Shown here one piece after another: positions 1 through 9,038 of a DNA stretch of 64,000 nucleotides. The notes under the pieces are model-generated. The model had not been told where the DNA came from. It did no database searches and saw only the letters and a list, made by a program, of their open reading frames with translations. Both the position numbers and the translations under genes were made by a program. This stretch comes from an uncultured Lachnospiraceae bacterium (GTDB taxonomy: Bacteria; Bacillota; Clostridia; Lachnospirales; Lachnospiraceae), in assembly GCA_951802115.1 (NCBI GenBank), contig CATOPL010000014.1, forward strand, positions 1-64,000, read 5' to 3'. How positions within the stretch are numbered: the stretch's first letter is position 1; each line of letters begins with the position of its first letter.

Positions 1-46
1 TTTTTGGGAAATCCTTTTATTAAACGATGCTGCAGGAGGAAAATCA

Positions 47-823
47 ATGGTTGTGAACAAGGTTGAAATCTGCGGAGTCAATACATCCAAACTACCGCTT
101 CTTACCAATGAAGAAAAAAAGATGCTTTTTGAACGTATTCAAAAAGGGGACAAGGAAGCCAGAGAACTGTACATCAAAGGAAACCTCCGTCTAGTTCTGA
201 GCGTTATCAAACGATTCTCTTCCAGTAACGAAAACGTGGATGACCTGTTCCAGATCGGCTGTATCGGACTAATGAAAGCCATCGACAATTTCGACTGCAC
301 CATGGACGTCAAATTCAGTACTTATGCTGTCCCCATGATTATCGGGGAGATCAGACGCTATCTAAGGGATAACAACAGTATCAGGGTCAGCCGTTCTCTC
401 CGTGATACCGCCTACAAGGCAATCTACGCAAAGGAGAATCTGCTGAAACAAAACTCCAAAGAACCGACCATTCAGGAAATATCCGAAGCAATCGGCATCC
501 CGAAAGAAGATATTGTCTATGCGCTGGATGCGATCCAGAGTCCGGTCAGTCTTTACGATCCGGTTTACACAGAGGGCGGTGATACCCTCTATGTAATGGA
601 CCAGATCAGCGACCGTAAAAGTCGGGAAGAGAACTGGGTGGAAAATCTCTCTCTTTCTGAAGCCATGAAAAAATTAAGTCCCCGGGAAAATCATATCATC
701 AACCTGCGTTTTTTTGAAGGCAAAACACAGATGGAAGTAGCGGAAGAGATTCATATCTCTCAGGCTCAGGTCAGTCGTCTTGAAAAAAATGCTCTCAAAA
801 CAATGAAAAGTTACCTGAAATAA
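47..823 (+). CDS. sigG: RNA polymerase sporulation sigma factor SigG
   Basis: 258 residues. Directs late forespore transcription in endospore formers. The N-terminus carries the sigma-G hallmark VEICGVNTSKLP, followed by sigma-70 region 2 (NLRLVLSVI, VDDLFQIGCIGLMKAIDNFD, FSTYAVPMIIGEIRRYLRD), region 3, and a region 4 helix-turn-helix ending in EEIHISQAQVSRLEKNALK. Length and motifs match Bacillus SigG closely. The ATG at 47 follows AGGAGG at 34-39. It is the only sporulation sigma gene here on the plus strand: its stop TAA (821-823) directly abuts the stop of sigE on the other strand (824-826). In the usual spoIIGA-sigE-sigG order all three genes are collinear, so sigG looks inverted. Only 46 bases upstream are visible, so its promoter cannot be judged. 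Confidence 0.96.
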   Translation: MVVNKVEICGVNTSKLPLLTNEEKKMLFERIQKGDKEARELYIKGNLRLVLSVIKRFSSSNENVDDLFQIGCIGLMKAIDNFDCTMDVKFSTYAVPMIIGEIRRYLRDNNSIRVSRSLRDTAYKAIYAKENLLKQNSKEPTIQEISEAIGIPKEDIVYALDAIQSPVSLYDPVYTEGGDTLYVMDQISDRKSREENWVENLSLSEAMKKLSPRENHIINLRFFEGKTQMEVAEEIHISQAQVSRLEKNALKTMKSYLK

Positions 824-1564
824 TTATTCGTATTTTACAATTTCTTTTTTCAGACGGCAGATAATCTTTTTCTCCAGACGCGAAATATAAGACTGGGAGA
901 TGCCAAGCAGATCCGCCACTTCTTTCTGGGTCATCTCCCTTCCTGCCGGATGGTTCAGCCCAAATCTCAGTTCAATGATCATTTTTTCTCTTTTGGAAAG
1001 TTTGGATAAAGCTTTTTTCAGAAGTTTACGTTCTACTTCATTTTCCAGATCCCGGTAAATAATATCTTCATCTGTTCCCAGTATATCCGACAGCAGCAGT
1101 TCATTGCCATCCCAGTCTACATTCAGAGGTTCATCGATTGATACTTCCATACGCACTTTACTGTTTCTGCGCAGATACATTAAGATCTCATTTTCAATGC
1201 AGCGGGATGCATAAGTTGCCAGCTTGATATTTTTATTCCGGTTAAAGGTGTTGATCGCTTTTATAAGACCGATCGTCCCGATGGAAATGAGATCCTCCAC
1301 TCCAACACCTGTATTGTCAAATTTTTTCGCTATGTATACGACCAACCTCAGATTGTGCTCTATCAGCTTCGATTTTGCCTGTTGTTCCTGTTCTGTTTCC
1401 AGTCCCAGAATCGCCCTGTTCTCTTCTTCCGCATTCAGAGGCGGCGGTAATATCTCCGCTCCGCCGATATAGTGAATTTCCCCCTTTTTGGAAAAAAACA
1501 TGCTTTTGAACTTTGGCGCTACCTTCAGCTGAATCTGGTGTGGGATCGTTACCTTAATAATCAT
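824..1564 (-). CDS. sigE: RNA polymerase sporulation sigma factor SigE (pro-sigma-E)
   Basis: 246 residues. Early mother-cell sigma factor made as an inactive precursor. The first ~31 residues form the basic/amphipathic pro-sequence; the conserved segment [12 protein letters not shown] starts at residue 32, and by homology cleavage by SpoIIGA falls just before it. Region 2 ([32 protein letters not shown]) and a region 4 helix-turn-helix ([22 protein letters not shown]) are intact. It lies 14 bases downstream of spoIIGA on the same strand, so the protease and its substrate are one operon. Its stop is immediately adjacent to the sigG stop on the opposite strand, so read-through from either gene would give antisense RNA to the other. 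Confidence 0.96.
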   Translation of the reverse strand: MIIKVTIPHQIQLKVAPKFKSMFFSKKGEIHYIGGAEILPPPLNAEEENRAILGLETEQEQQAKSKLIEHNLRLVVYIAKKFDNTGVGVEDLISIGTIGLIKAINTFNRNKNIKLATYASRCIENEILMYLRRNSKVRMEVSIDEPLNVDWDGNELLLSDILGTDEDIIYRDLENEVERKLLKKALSKLSKREKMIIELRFGLNHPAGREMTQKEVADLLGISQSYISRLEKKIICRLKKEIVKYE

Positions 1565-1578
1565 AATGCCTCCTCTTT

Positions 1579-2358
1579 TTATGAGGAAAGCAGGTCACGA
1601 TGAAGTATAAGCTGATACTGTCTGCTTTTATTTGGCATACGTGCGACCATCGAATCAAAGATCAACCGGTCTTCTTCCCCGGACTTCAGCACCATTTTGT
1701 CCAGCACATAAGCCTCCAGTATTCCGTGTCCTGATATCGTATCATATGGAATATATCTTGGAAGATTCTGTCTTTCAGATTTTAAAAGAATCTCGTCCAG
1801 TATTTCTCCATCCAGAATACTGACTGCTCTTTTACTGACCGGATCATACAGGCTGTTGCCGGTATCATATAATGCTTTTACAGGCATCCGGCACATTCCA
1901 TGATGCAGGACAACAGAAAAAAACAGCTCTTTTTCTTTTTTTCTGTTTCTCCATATGTACTCCGCTGCCATCAGGCATACCGCCGATATACTGCTGAAAA
2001 CCGCAAACCAAACCCCGCTCAGTCTGTGAAATTGTTCCAGATACTGTAAAATCCCGTTCAGCAGAAAACTCTCTATGTACAGACTGAACATCCGCTGTAG
2101 AAAATGTTTTCTGCCCGGACAGGCAATCTCTGTCATTCCTGCTGCCAGAATCACAGTTCCCAGAATATAATGGATTCCGTTCAGCCGGGCAGATGCGATA
2201 TACAGGATACAGGCACCCAGACTGCCCGCCGCTGCTGCCGCTATAATCCGTCCCGCCTTCACAGTTTCTTGTACCATCCATGCACTCAAAAGCAGCAGTA
2301 TCGCATTCATCCAGAGATTTTTTACAAACAGTACATCTACATAAACTTCATAGTACAC
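1579..2358 (-). CDS. spoIIGA: Sporulation sigma-E processing peptidase SpoIIGA
   Basis: 259 residues. Membrane aspartic protease that removes the pro-sequence of sigma-E at the asymmetric septum. The N-terminal half is a run of hydrophobic helices (about residues 8-135). The C-terminal half carries the protease signature [12 protein letters not shown] with catalytic Asp165. The start is GTG (2356-2358), supported by a GAGGGTGG stretch just upstream and by alignment of the first membrane helix; there is no better ATG. It heads the spoIIGA-sigE operon behind a Spo0A-type promoter. In many Firmicutes it sits directly after ftsZ; here aroE and aroD lie between them. Confidence 0.93.
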   Translation of the reverse strand: MYYEVYVDVLFVKNLWMNAILLLLSAWMVQETVKAGRIIAAAAAGSLGACILYIASARLNGIHYILGTVILAAGMTEIACPGRKHFLQRMFSLYIESFLLNGILQYLEQFHRLSGVWFAVFSSISAVCLMAAEYIWRNRKKEKELFFSVVLHHGMCRMPVKALYDTGNSLYDPVSKRAVSILDGEILDEILLKSERQNLPRYIPYDTISGHGILEAYVLDKMVLKSGEEDRLIFDSMVARMPNKSRQYQLILHRDLLSS

Positions 2359-2387
2359 TTGCCACCCTCTCTCTTTTGGTAATCACC

Positions 2388-2462
2388 ATTATAGGGAGGA
2401 GGGCTTGCAATCCCTGTCGAATTGTGCGGTCGTACAGCCTTTTTTGTCCTTATAATTCGACA
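2388..2462 (-). promoter_or_regulatory. Spo0A-controlled promoter of spoIIGA-sigE
   Basis: On the minus strand there is a perfect -10 TATAAT (2388-2393). 21 bases upstream of it is a perfect 0A box (TGTCGAA in plus-strand reading, 2415-2421), and a second perfect 0A box lies in the opposite orientation at 2456-2462. Relative to a start near 2381 the boxes centre at about -37 and -78. The over-long -35/-10 spacing and the two box positions copy the known architecture of the Bacillus subtilis spoIIG promoter (sigma-A plus Spo0A~P). The boxes are seen directly; the regulation is inferred. Confidence 0.85.
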
Positions 2463-2487
2463 AAATTAATTCCTTTGCAGACAGAGT

Positions 2488-2544
2488 GTAAAAATACCTC
2501 TCAAACAGATTCTGGCTTTTACCATTATCTGCTTAAGAGGTATT
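2488..2544 (-). terminator. Probable terminator after aroD
   Basis: Inverted repeat with outer arms AATACCTCT (2493-2501) / AGAGGTATT (2536-2544) and inner arms CAGAT / ATCTG. On the minus strand it is followed by TTTTA. It lies 32 bases after the aroD stop and separates aroD from the spoIIGA promoter. Confidence 0.6.
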
Positions 2545-2575
2545 CCATATTTCCAAAATACCCTTTTTTCGAATA

Positions 2576-3325
2576 TTAGCCTGTCGTTTTTAAAGCATCT
2601 ACCATCTGCGCTACAGGAATCTGCCCAGGAGCAGATGCTTCACCCAGGGATGCAAATGTCATGGCCGAGCCTGTCAGACTGCCGCAGATTCGGCTGACCA
2701 GTCCCATCTTTCCCATAGACATGGTGACAACCGGAACAGACAACCGTTTATCTGCGGTTACTGTCGCCTGAAGTAAATTTAACACATCCTGATTGTCTTT
2801 TGGCATAACCGCGAGCTTCGCCACATCCGCTCCCAGTTCTTCCATATATTTGAGCCGTTTTACCATCTCCTGCACAGACGGTGTTTTTATAAAGTCATGA
2901 TTTGATGCGATAATATGACAGCCTGCATCCTGCAGCTTTCCAATCTCTTCTGCCGTTCTCAACTCATCCAGATATACTTCCACATCTACCAGATCTGCTC
3001 CGCCCGCAGCTGCTTTTTCATTCAGACTATAATACATTTCCTTATCAATACTCCTGTTCCCGCCTTCCCGATCCGTTCGGAATGTAAACAGAAGCGCTTT
3101 CTTTTTCAGCCTTTTTTTCATCCCTTTCAGCGTGCAGAGCATAGCCTCCGTACAGAAGATGTTCTCATAAAAGTCTGCCCGCCATTCTACAATATCTACC
3201 GGAAGCTTTTCGATTGCTTCGGCTTTTTTCCATATTTCTTCCTGTTTTTTTTCTACCACGGGTACACAGATTTTGGGACTTCCCTCTCCAAATACTCCCG
3301 TTCCTGTCTGAAATACTTTTTTCAT
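2576..3325 (-). CDS. aroD: Type I 3-dehydroquinate dehydratase
   Basis: 249 residues, normal for the class I (Schiff-base) enzyme. Converts 3-dehydroquinate to 3-dehydroshikimate in the shikimate pathway. Catalytic His143 in SNHDF and the Schiff-base Lys170 in VAKLAVMP are both present, as is the EWRADFY substrate-binding stretch near residues 47-53. It starts 12 bases after the aroE stop, so the two consecutive pathway steps are co-transcribed. The aro pair sits between ftsZ and the sporulation operon. Confidence 0.95.
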   Translation of the reverse strand: MKKVFQTGTGVFGEGSPKICVPVVEKKQEEIWKKAEAIEKLPVDIVEWRADFYENIFCTEAMLCTLKGMKKRLKKKALLFTFRTDREGGNRSIDKEMYYSLNEKAAAGGADLVDVEVYLDELRTAEEIGKLQDAGCHIIASNHDFIKTPSVQEMVKRLKYMEELGADVAKLAVMPKDNQDVLNLLQATVTADKRLSVPVVTMSMGKMGLVSRICGSLTGSAMTFASLGEASAPGQIPVAQMVDALKTTG

Positions 3326-3337
3326 TCTAAGTATCCT

Positions 3338-4207
3338 TTACCTGAAATACTTTTCTTTTACCAAGGCTACAGGCATCTGCTTTCCGGTCCACAGTTCAAA
3401 CGCATATGCTCCCTGATATAAAAGCATATACATGCCGTTAAACGTTCTGCAGCCTGTCTGTTCTGCCATCCGAAGAAGCCGGGTCTTTCTCGGATTATAG
3501 ATCACGTCGGAGACAATCAGCTCCGGATACAGATACGTCTCGTCCGGAACAAGACATCCATCTTCATGAGGACTCATTCCCACGGAAGAAGCATTCACCA
3601 GAATTCTGCTCTCCCCGATACTTTTTTTAACCTGCTTCCTGTCGTCAAGTTCGTACATACAAACTTCACATACCGTTCTTTTATTCACCCGGTCCACAAC
3701 TTCCTGCACTGCATTCCAGGATTTCCCCTTTCTTGCAATCAGGTCAATTTTCGCAACTCCGTCCAACGCCGCCTGCGCAACAATAGAAGCTGCTGCTCCT
3801 CCCGCACCCAAAAGCGTCATTTTTCCACCCAAAATATCATGCCCGGCATCCTTGACAGCAGTCATATAACCTTTGCCGTCTGTATTGTATCCTGTCAGAA
3901 TCCCGTTTTCCTGCACCACTGTGTTGACTGCGCCAATCAGCTGCGCCTCCTCAGAAAGGACGTCTGCACGCTCATACATCATTCTTTTATGAGGCATCGT
4001 ACAGTTAAAACCTCTTGCATTCATTATGATCAGACCATCTACTGCCTGATTGAACTTCTCCGGCGGCACATCAAACGCAAGATACACATAATCCAGTCCA
4101 CAGTATTCAAAAGACTCGTTATGCATTGCCGGTGAAACGCTGTGCGACACCGGACTGCCAAGAAGACACGTAAGCCTTGTATGCCCTGTTATCCGTTTTA
4201 CTTCCAT
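3338..4207 (-). CDS. aroE: Shikimate dehydrogenase (NADP+)
   Basis: 289 residues. Reduces 3-dehydroshikimate to shikimate. The N-terminal substrate domain shows GSPVSHSVSP (17-26) and TMPHK with the catalytic Lys74; the Rossmann domain shows the dinucleotide loop GAGGAAAS (134-141). The C-terminal GAYAFELWTG helix is intact. It is the first gene of the aroE-aroD pair. A terminator hairpin separates it from ftsZ upstream, so it should have its own promoter, although none is obvious in the short gap. Confidence 0.94.
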   Translation of the reverse strand: MEVKRITGHTRLTCLLGSPVSHSVSPAMHNESFEYCGLDYVYLAFDVPPEKFNQAVDGLIIMNARGFNCTMPHKRMMYERADVLSEEAQLIGAVNTVVQENGILTGYNTDGKGYMTAVKDAGHDILGGKMTLLGAGGAAASIVAQAALDGVAKIDLIARKGKSWNAVQEVVDRVNKRTVCEVCMYELDDRKQVKKSIGESRILVNASSVGMSPHEDGCLVPDETYLYPELIVSDVIYNPRKTRLLRMAEQTGCRTFNGMYMLLYQGAYAFELWTGKQMPVALVKEKYFR

Positions 4208-4241
4208 ATTTTTTCCTCACATATTCAGAACTGTTCATAAT

Positions 4242-4280
4242 AAAAACGGGAACAATGTAAACCACACCAGTCCCGTTTTT
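4242..4280 (-). terminator. Terminator after ftsZ
   Basis: Perfect 10-bp inverted repeat AAAAACGGGA (4242-4251) / TCCCGTTTTT (4271-4280) with a 19-base loop, placed 11 bases after the ftsZ stop. The arms themselves supply an A-tract and a T-tract, so it could work in both directions. Confidence 0.8.
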
Positions 4281-4290
4281 TACTGTTTCT

Positions 4291-5454
4291 TTATCTGTCT
4301 TTCTGAAAAAATTTCGGAATCTTGATCTCCTGCTCTTCTACCGTGCTTTCCGGTCTTTTAAAATTCTTCAGTCCCGGCAGCGGCTGCACCACCTGTCTTC
4401 TCTGTTCCGTCATTCTGGCAGGACCGGCCTGACTGATTCCCGCCGGAGCAGCTGCCTGCTTCACGGAAGCCGGACGATAAGAAGAAATACCGGATTTGCC
4501 GCCGTTTTCCTGCAGACCCGTTGCAATTACTGTGATGCTGACTTCATCTGAGTTGCTGGAATCATACATGGCTCCAAAAATAACATTTGCCTCTTCTCCC
4601 ACCTGCTCCTGTACATAAGATGCGGCCTCATTGGCATCAATCAAAGAAATATCTCCGGATACATTGATGATGACATGACTTGCCCCTGTGATTGTAGTCT
4701 CAAGCAGCGGACTGGTAATTGCCTGTTTTACTGCTTCCAACGCTTTATCATCGCCTCTTGCAGTTCCAATACCAATATGTGCAATTCCCTTGTCAGTCAT
4801 GACAGTCTGGACATCGGCAAAGTCCAGATTGATCAGCGCCGGCAAATTGATCAGATCTGTGATCCCCTGTACCGCCTGCTGCAGAACTTCGTCTGCCTTC
4901 TTCAGAGCTTCCGGCATGGTTGTCCTTCTGTCCACAATCTCCAGAAGCTTGTCATTGGGAATCACAATCAATGTATCTACAGATTCCTTCAGCTTCTCAA
5001 TTCCAAGCAACGCATTATTCATACGCTGTTTTGCCTCAAAACGAAACGGCTTGGTCACAACACCGACTGTCAGAATTCCCATCTCCTTCGCTGCGCGTGC
5101 CAGAACAGGAGTTGCTCCGGTTCCGGTTCCGCCTCCCATACCGCAGGTCACAAACACCATATCTGCTCCCTGAATCGCTTCCTTGAGTTCTTCAATGCTT
5201 TCTTCAGCCGCTTTTTCGCCGATTTCAGGCTTTGCACCTGCCCCAAGTCCTTTTGTCAGCTTTTCTCCGATCTGAATCGCTGTCGGCGCCTTACAGAGTT
5301 TGAGTGCCTGTTTATCTGTATTCACACCGATAAACTCCACACCGCCGATTTGTTCTTCTACCATTCTATTTACAGCATTATTCCCTGCCCCTCCAACACC
5401 GATCACAATGATGCGGGCAGCTGCTTCTGTTTCATTTGTCATAATTTCCAACAA
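4291..5454 (-). CDS. ftsZ: Cell division GTPase FtsZ
   Basis: Tubulin-like GTPase that forms the division ring. The GTP-binding glycine loop [15 protein letters not shown], the N-terminal [13 protein letters not shown] and the T7-loop region [11 protein letters not shown] are intact, and a C-terminal peptide ending [10 protein letters not shown] follows a linker. The first ATG of the frame (5460) has only 2 bases between it and AGGAGG. A TTG at 5452-5454 is 8 bases from AGGAGG and gives the family-typical N-terminus MLEI...[10 protein letters not shown], so TTG is taken as the start (387 residues). It is the last gene of the dcw cluster and has its own promoter. Confidence 0.96.
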   Translation of the reverse strand: MLEIMTNETEAAARIIVIGVGGAGNNAVNRMVEEQIGGVEFIGVNTDKQALKLCKAPTAIQIGEKLTKGLGAGAKPEIGEKAAEESIEELKEAIQGADMVFVTCGMGGGTGTGATPVLARAAKEMGILTVGVVTKPFRFEAKQRMNNALLGIEKLKESVDTLIVIPNDKLLEIVDRRTTMPEALKKADEVLQQAVQGITDLINLPALINLDFADVQTVMTDKGIAHIGIGTARGDDKALEAVKQAITSPLLETTITGASHVIINVSGDISLIDANEAASYVQEQVGEEANVIFGAMYDSSNSDEVSITVIATGLQENGGKSGISSYRPASVKQAAAPAGISQAGPARMTEQRRQVVQPLPGLKNFKRPESTVEEQEIKIPKFFQKDR

Positions 5455-5500
5455 GGTCATATCCTCCTAACTTCAACAACACACTCTAAACAATAACTTT

Positions 5501-5529
5501 ATCATAGCTTCTTTTTTCAGATTGCGCAA
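5501..5529 (-). promoter_or_regulatory. Putative sigma-A promoter of ftsZ
   Basis: Minus strand: -35 TTGCGC (5524-5529), 17-base spacer, -10 TATGAT (5501-5506), about 40 bases before the ftsZ start. Confidence 0.6.
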
Positions 5530-5562
5530 CCTATTTTTCCATTTTCAACAGCTTTTTTTGTG

Positions 5563-6294
5563 TTATTTATTCGACTCCAGCGAAATATGAGTACTTTCGT
5601 CCGTATAATTTTTCATATCCAACGTCCCGGACTTGTCCAAAAGATCCGGCTCCAGCTGTTTGATTCTCGCAATTTTCTCTTCCATATGATCTCCGGAACC
5701 AAGCGTAACGCGTACATCCCCGATTTGAAGATACATGTCATCCAGATTTCCAAGATGCAGCTCATCCGGATCCAGACTGTATTTTGTCAACAACTGCGTA
5801 ATTTGTAAAATTGTATCAAAGATTCTGGAATCTTCAACATTCAGGCTCTGATAAATGGCAAGCTGGTCAAAATACAGACCGGTGATCATCGGCACCCCTT
5901 CGATCTCTTCGTCCGAACTTTCCACTACGATTCCGTCTTTGTCAAAATATACATTTTTTCCAAGATACCGCACATAACCCACGATATTTTTTTCATATAC
6001 GCGAATCGTAATGCTGTTCAGTGAGTTCATGCTTACTTCAAAATCATCCACAAACGGAATATCCGGATGTTTTCTGTATTTATAATTCAGATACAAGTAG
6101 ATTGTATTTCTCCTGTACCCGTCTCCAACCACAAATTCAACAATTTCCTTATTGGAATAATGATCATTACCTACAACTGTTACTTCCTTAATATAAAAGA
6201 AATTGGCAAACAGCAGCAGTACTGCTGTTCCTGTCAGTACCGCCGCCGCCAATATTATTTTTACCGGAATTTTCTTTCTGATCTTCTGATTCAA
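5563..6294 (-). CDS. divIB: Division septum protein DivIB/FtsQ
   Basis: 243 residues, bitopic membrane protein of the FtsQ-FtsL-FtsB divisome subcomplex. A short basic N-terminus (QKIRKKIPVK) precedes one membrane helix (about residues 13-32); then a POTRA-type domain starts with FFYIKEVTVVGNDHYSNKEI, followed by the FtsQ beta domain. Gene position between murA and ftsZ is the normal dcw position. Sequence identity in this family is low, so the call rests on topology, the POTRA pattern and context. Confidence 0.88.
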   Translation of the reverse strand: MNQKIRKKIPVKIILAAAVLTGTAVLLLFANFFYIKEVTVVGNDHYSNKEIVEFVVGDGYRRNTIYLYLNYKYRKHPDIPFVDDFEVSMNSLNSITIRVYEKNIVGYVRYLGKNVYFDKDGIVVESSDEEIEGVPMITGLYFDQLAIYQSLNVEDSRIFDTILQITQLLTKYSLDPDELHLGNLDDMYLQIGDVRVTLGSGDHMEEKIARIKQLEPDLLDKSGTLDMKNYTDESTHISLESNK

Positions 6295-6422
6295 CCTCTG
6301 CTCTCCTATTGTACAGTCTTTTCTTGTTTTTCTTATGGTTGATTTACTTTTACCGTCTGGCAGGCGGACCGATTTTTATCAAAAACCGTCGGAACGGAAC
6401 ACCGGCGCCTTCTTTGTCGCGA

Positions 6423-7670
6423 TTATAGCATAATTCCAAGGTTTTTTAAATCAGAAATTATGTCTTCATATCCTCTGCACACATATTCCATACCAGAAAT
6501 GCAGGTTTCTCCTTCTGCAGCAAGAGCAGCCATTATTAAAGCTGCTCCTCCCCGGAGCTCCTTTGCCTCCACATGGGCGCCCTGCAGCTTTGCATTGCCG
6601 TCAATCAAAGCAAAGGAATCTTCACTGACTACCGATGCTCCCATTTTTCTCAGTTCTTCTACAATCTGAAAACGCGCTTCAAAAATCTTTTCCTCTATAA
6701 AGCTCATTCCGGATGCTGTAGACAGCGCCGCTACCAAAGCAGACTGAAGATCCGTGGGAAAACCCGGAAAAGGCGCTGTAACCATATACGGAACAGCTCT
6801 GCACTGACGTTCCATGTGTACATAGATCCAGTCCTCCTCTGACTCTACATCTGCCCCCATCTGTTCCAGAAGATCCGGAAGGTGTCCCAGATGCGTAAGC
6901 GGAACATGAAGAAGCCGCACTTCCCCACAGGTCATTAATGCGCCAAACAGATAGGTTCCCGCCACAATACGGTCTGATGGGACAATATACTCCGCCGCGT
7001 GCAGTCTTGCCACTCCCTCAATCGTAACTACTGGCGTACCGTCCCCCTTGATTTTTGCACCCATCTTTCGAAGAAATGAAGCCAGTTCCACAATCTCCGG
7101 TTCCATGGCGGCTCCATGCAGCACGGTCACTCCGTCTGCAAGGACTGCGGCCAAAAGCACGTTTTCCGTTGCTCCGACACTTGGAAAGTCCAGATAAACC
7201 TGCGACCCGTGCAGCCCCTGCGCCCATCCGAACAAGGTATGTTCCTGGTGTTCAAAAACCGCGCCCATCTGCTCCAGTGCTCTAAGATGCAGATCAATGG
7301 GTCTTTTTCCGATTGTGCATCCTCCCGGATACGGAATTTCCACTTGATGCATCTTTCCCAGAATACTGCCCAGCAGCGTGACTGTCGAGCGCATCTTCCC
7401 GGCGCCGTTCCCTGACACCCTGTAGTTGCAGAACTCCCTTGTATCTATGATCAGCATATGGCCTTCCCAGCGTATTCTGCATCCTGCATTTTCCAGAAGC
7501 TCGAGCATATGTTTAACGTCTGATATTCTCGGACAATGATGAATAATAAAAATTCCTTTTCCCAAAACGGTAGCTGCCAGAATCGGCAGAGCCGCATTTT
7601 TCGATCCCTGTACCAGCAGTTCACCGTGCATCCTCTGAGGTCCTTTGATATACAGTTTATTTCCGTCCAA
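6423..7670 (-). CDS. murA: UDP-N-acetylglucosamine 1-carboxyvinyltransferase (MurA)
   Basis: First committed step of peptidoglycan synthesis: transfers enolpyruvate from PEP to UDP-GlcNAc. GSKNAALP carries the Lys/Asn pair, and PGGCTIGKRP carries the PEP-binding Cys that fosfomycin alkylates, so this copy is of the fosfomycin-sensitive type. The first ATG of the frame (7706) has no ribosome-binding site. A TTG at 7668-7670 has GGAGGG 7 bases upstream and gives the usual short N-terminus before the first beta strand, so it is preferred (415 residues; Cys118). In Firmicutes with two MurA copies this dcw copy is usually the main one. Confidence 0.93.
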   Translation of the reverse strand: MDGNKLYIKGPQRMHGELLVQGSKNAALPILAATVLGKGIFIIHHCPRISDVKHMLELLENAGCRIRWEGHMLIIDTREFCNYRVSGNGAGKMRSTVTLLGSILGKMHQVEIPYPGGCTIGKRPIDLHLRALEQMGAVFEHQEHTLFGWAQGLHGSQVYLDFPSVGATENVLLAAVLADGVTVLHGAAMEPEIVELASFLRKMGAKIKGDGTPVVTIEGVARLHAAEYIVPSDRIVAGTYLFGALMTCGEVRLLHVPLTHLGHLPDLLEQMGADVESEEDWIYVHMERQCRAVPYMVTAPFPGFPTDLQSALVAALSTASGMSFIEEKIFEARFQIVEELRKMGASVVSEDSFALIDGNAKLQGAHVEAKELRGGAALIMAALAAEGETCISGMEYVCRGYEDIISDLKNLGIML

Positions 7671-7733
7671 ATCCATTCCCTCCGGACCCGTTACCAGGTC
7701 TGCCATTATATACCAGTATATGCAGATACCCGG

Positions 7734-8837
7734 TCAATGTTCCTTTTTCATATGTCTGGATACATTCAGGACCAGCCCGATCTCCGCCAGCAGAAACACA
7801 ACGGAGGTTCCGCCATAACTGACAAACGGCAGGGTAATCCCGGTATTGGGAATGGTATTGGTGACAACTGCAATATTTAAAATTACCTGGATCATAATGT
7901 GGCCCATGACTCCCGCTGCCAGAAATGCTCCGAACAGCTCCTGAATATGAGTGGCAATCACCATCAAACGCCAAATCAGAAGTCCAAACAGCATGATCAC
8001 AAGAAATGCCCCTGCAAGCCCCATTTCTTCACAGATAATAGAAAAGATCATGTCGTTTTGTGCTTCCGGCACAAAGCCCAGCTTCTGCATACTGTTTCCC
8101 AGTCCTACCCCGAAAATACCGCCCGAACCTATGGCATACAGTCCCTGCATAGTCTGATACCCTTTTTCATACAGTTCCGGATGCCTCCAGATAGCCAGGC
8201 GTTCCAGACGGTACGATTCCACGCTCAGAAAAATACCGATGAACCCGGCCCCCAGACCGCCCAGACCAATAAATGGAAGAAAACGGGGATTGGCTATAAA
8301 AATCAAAATAACAGCAATACCCAGAATGATAATCGCCGTACTCAAATTGTTCGTTCCTACAAGTCCCACGATCGGGAGTACCTGAAGAATGACCAAAAAC
8401 ATGTAACGCCAGGATTTCATATGGGAAGCATTTTTACTGACAATAGAAGCCAGAAGAACCACGACAGCCAGTTTGGCAAACTCTGACGGCTGAAAAGAAA
8501 GCGGACCAAGCGACAGCCACCGTTTAGATCCATTATACTCATCACCAATAAAAAGAACTGCCGTAGACAGAACAAGCGAAATTCCATAACCCAGTCCCGC
8601 GGCCGGTAGCCATTTTCGATAATCTACCTGAGACACCAGATACATGGCCATCAGACCAATACTGGTCGCAAAAAACTGCTTTTTCAAATAATAGGCAGAG
8701 TCAGCAAACTTGACTCTGCCATTATATGCGCTTGTACTGTATAGTACAAGCAGTCCAAACAGAGCAAGGAGCAAAACAAGAATCAAAAGTACATAATCCA
8801 CGGGTTCTTTTATGTCTTCCTGTCTTTGAACTGCCAT
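7734..8837 (-). CDS. ftsW: SEDS-family peptidoglycan polymerase FtsW (or SpoVE)
   Basis: 367 residues, about ten membrane helices. Lipid II polymerase acting with a class B penicillin-binding protein. SEDS motifs are intact: GSKRWLSLGPLSFQPSEFAK, PEAQNDMIFSIICEE and NTGITLPFVSYGG. Its location between mraY and murA in a dcw cluster supports FtsW; in Bacillus the paralogue in this position is SpoVE, so a sporulation role cannot be excluded. murD normally precedes it and murG normally follows it, but neither is here. Confidence 0.88.
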   Translation of the reverse strand: MAVQRQEDIKEPVDYVLLILVLLLALFGLLVLYSTSAYNGRVKFADSAYYLKKQFFATSIGLMAMYLVSQVDYRKWLPAAGLGYGISLVLSTAVLFIGDEYNGSKRWLSLGPLSFQPSEFAKLAVVVLLASIVSKNASHMKSWRYMFLVILQVLPIVGLVGTNNLSTAIIILGIAVILIFIANPRFLPFIGLGGLGAGFIGIFLSVESYRLERLAIWRHPELYEKGYQTMQGLYAIGSGGIFGVGLGNSMQKLGFVPEAQNDMIFSIICEEMGLAGAFLVIMLFGLLIWRLMVIATHIQELFGAFLAAGVMGHIMIQVILNIAVVTNTIPNTGITLPFVSYGGTSVVFLLAEIGLVLNVSRHMKKEH

Positions 8838-9038
8838 ACCGCTCCCTTCAGATCTGGTATTTCTCCTTTCTAAAGTTTATGCAGAGCCATGTACAAATAG
8901 AACTTTTTTTAAAAAATATAGTTTTTGATACTATAACTGTCATTCCGGACGCCGCCAACCGTTGTTTTTTTCGGACAGGCAATCGGGGCACCTATCGCTT
9001 ACGCTTTACTCCGCTCACAATTTGCGAAACCATCATGC
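8838..9038. other. mraY-ftsW spacer where murD is usually found
   Basis: 201 bases with no open frame and no recognisable murD remnant. On the minus strand it contains a weak stem TATAGT-ATCAAAA-ACTATA followed by TTTTTT (around 8917-8935), which might terminate or attenuate mraY transcripts before ftsW. Confidence 0.5.

Noticed and set aside
9017..9028. 12-base match TCACAATTTGCG shared with 38471-38482
   Set aside because: Twelve-base matches occur by chance many times in 64 kb; no extended similarity or inverted-repeat context links the two sites.
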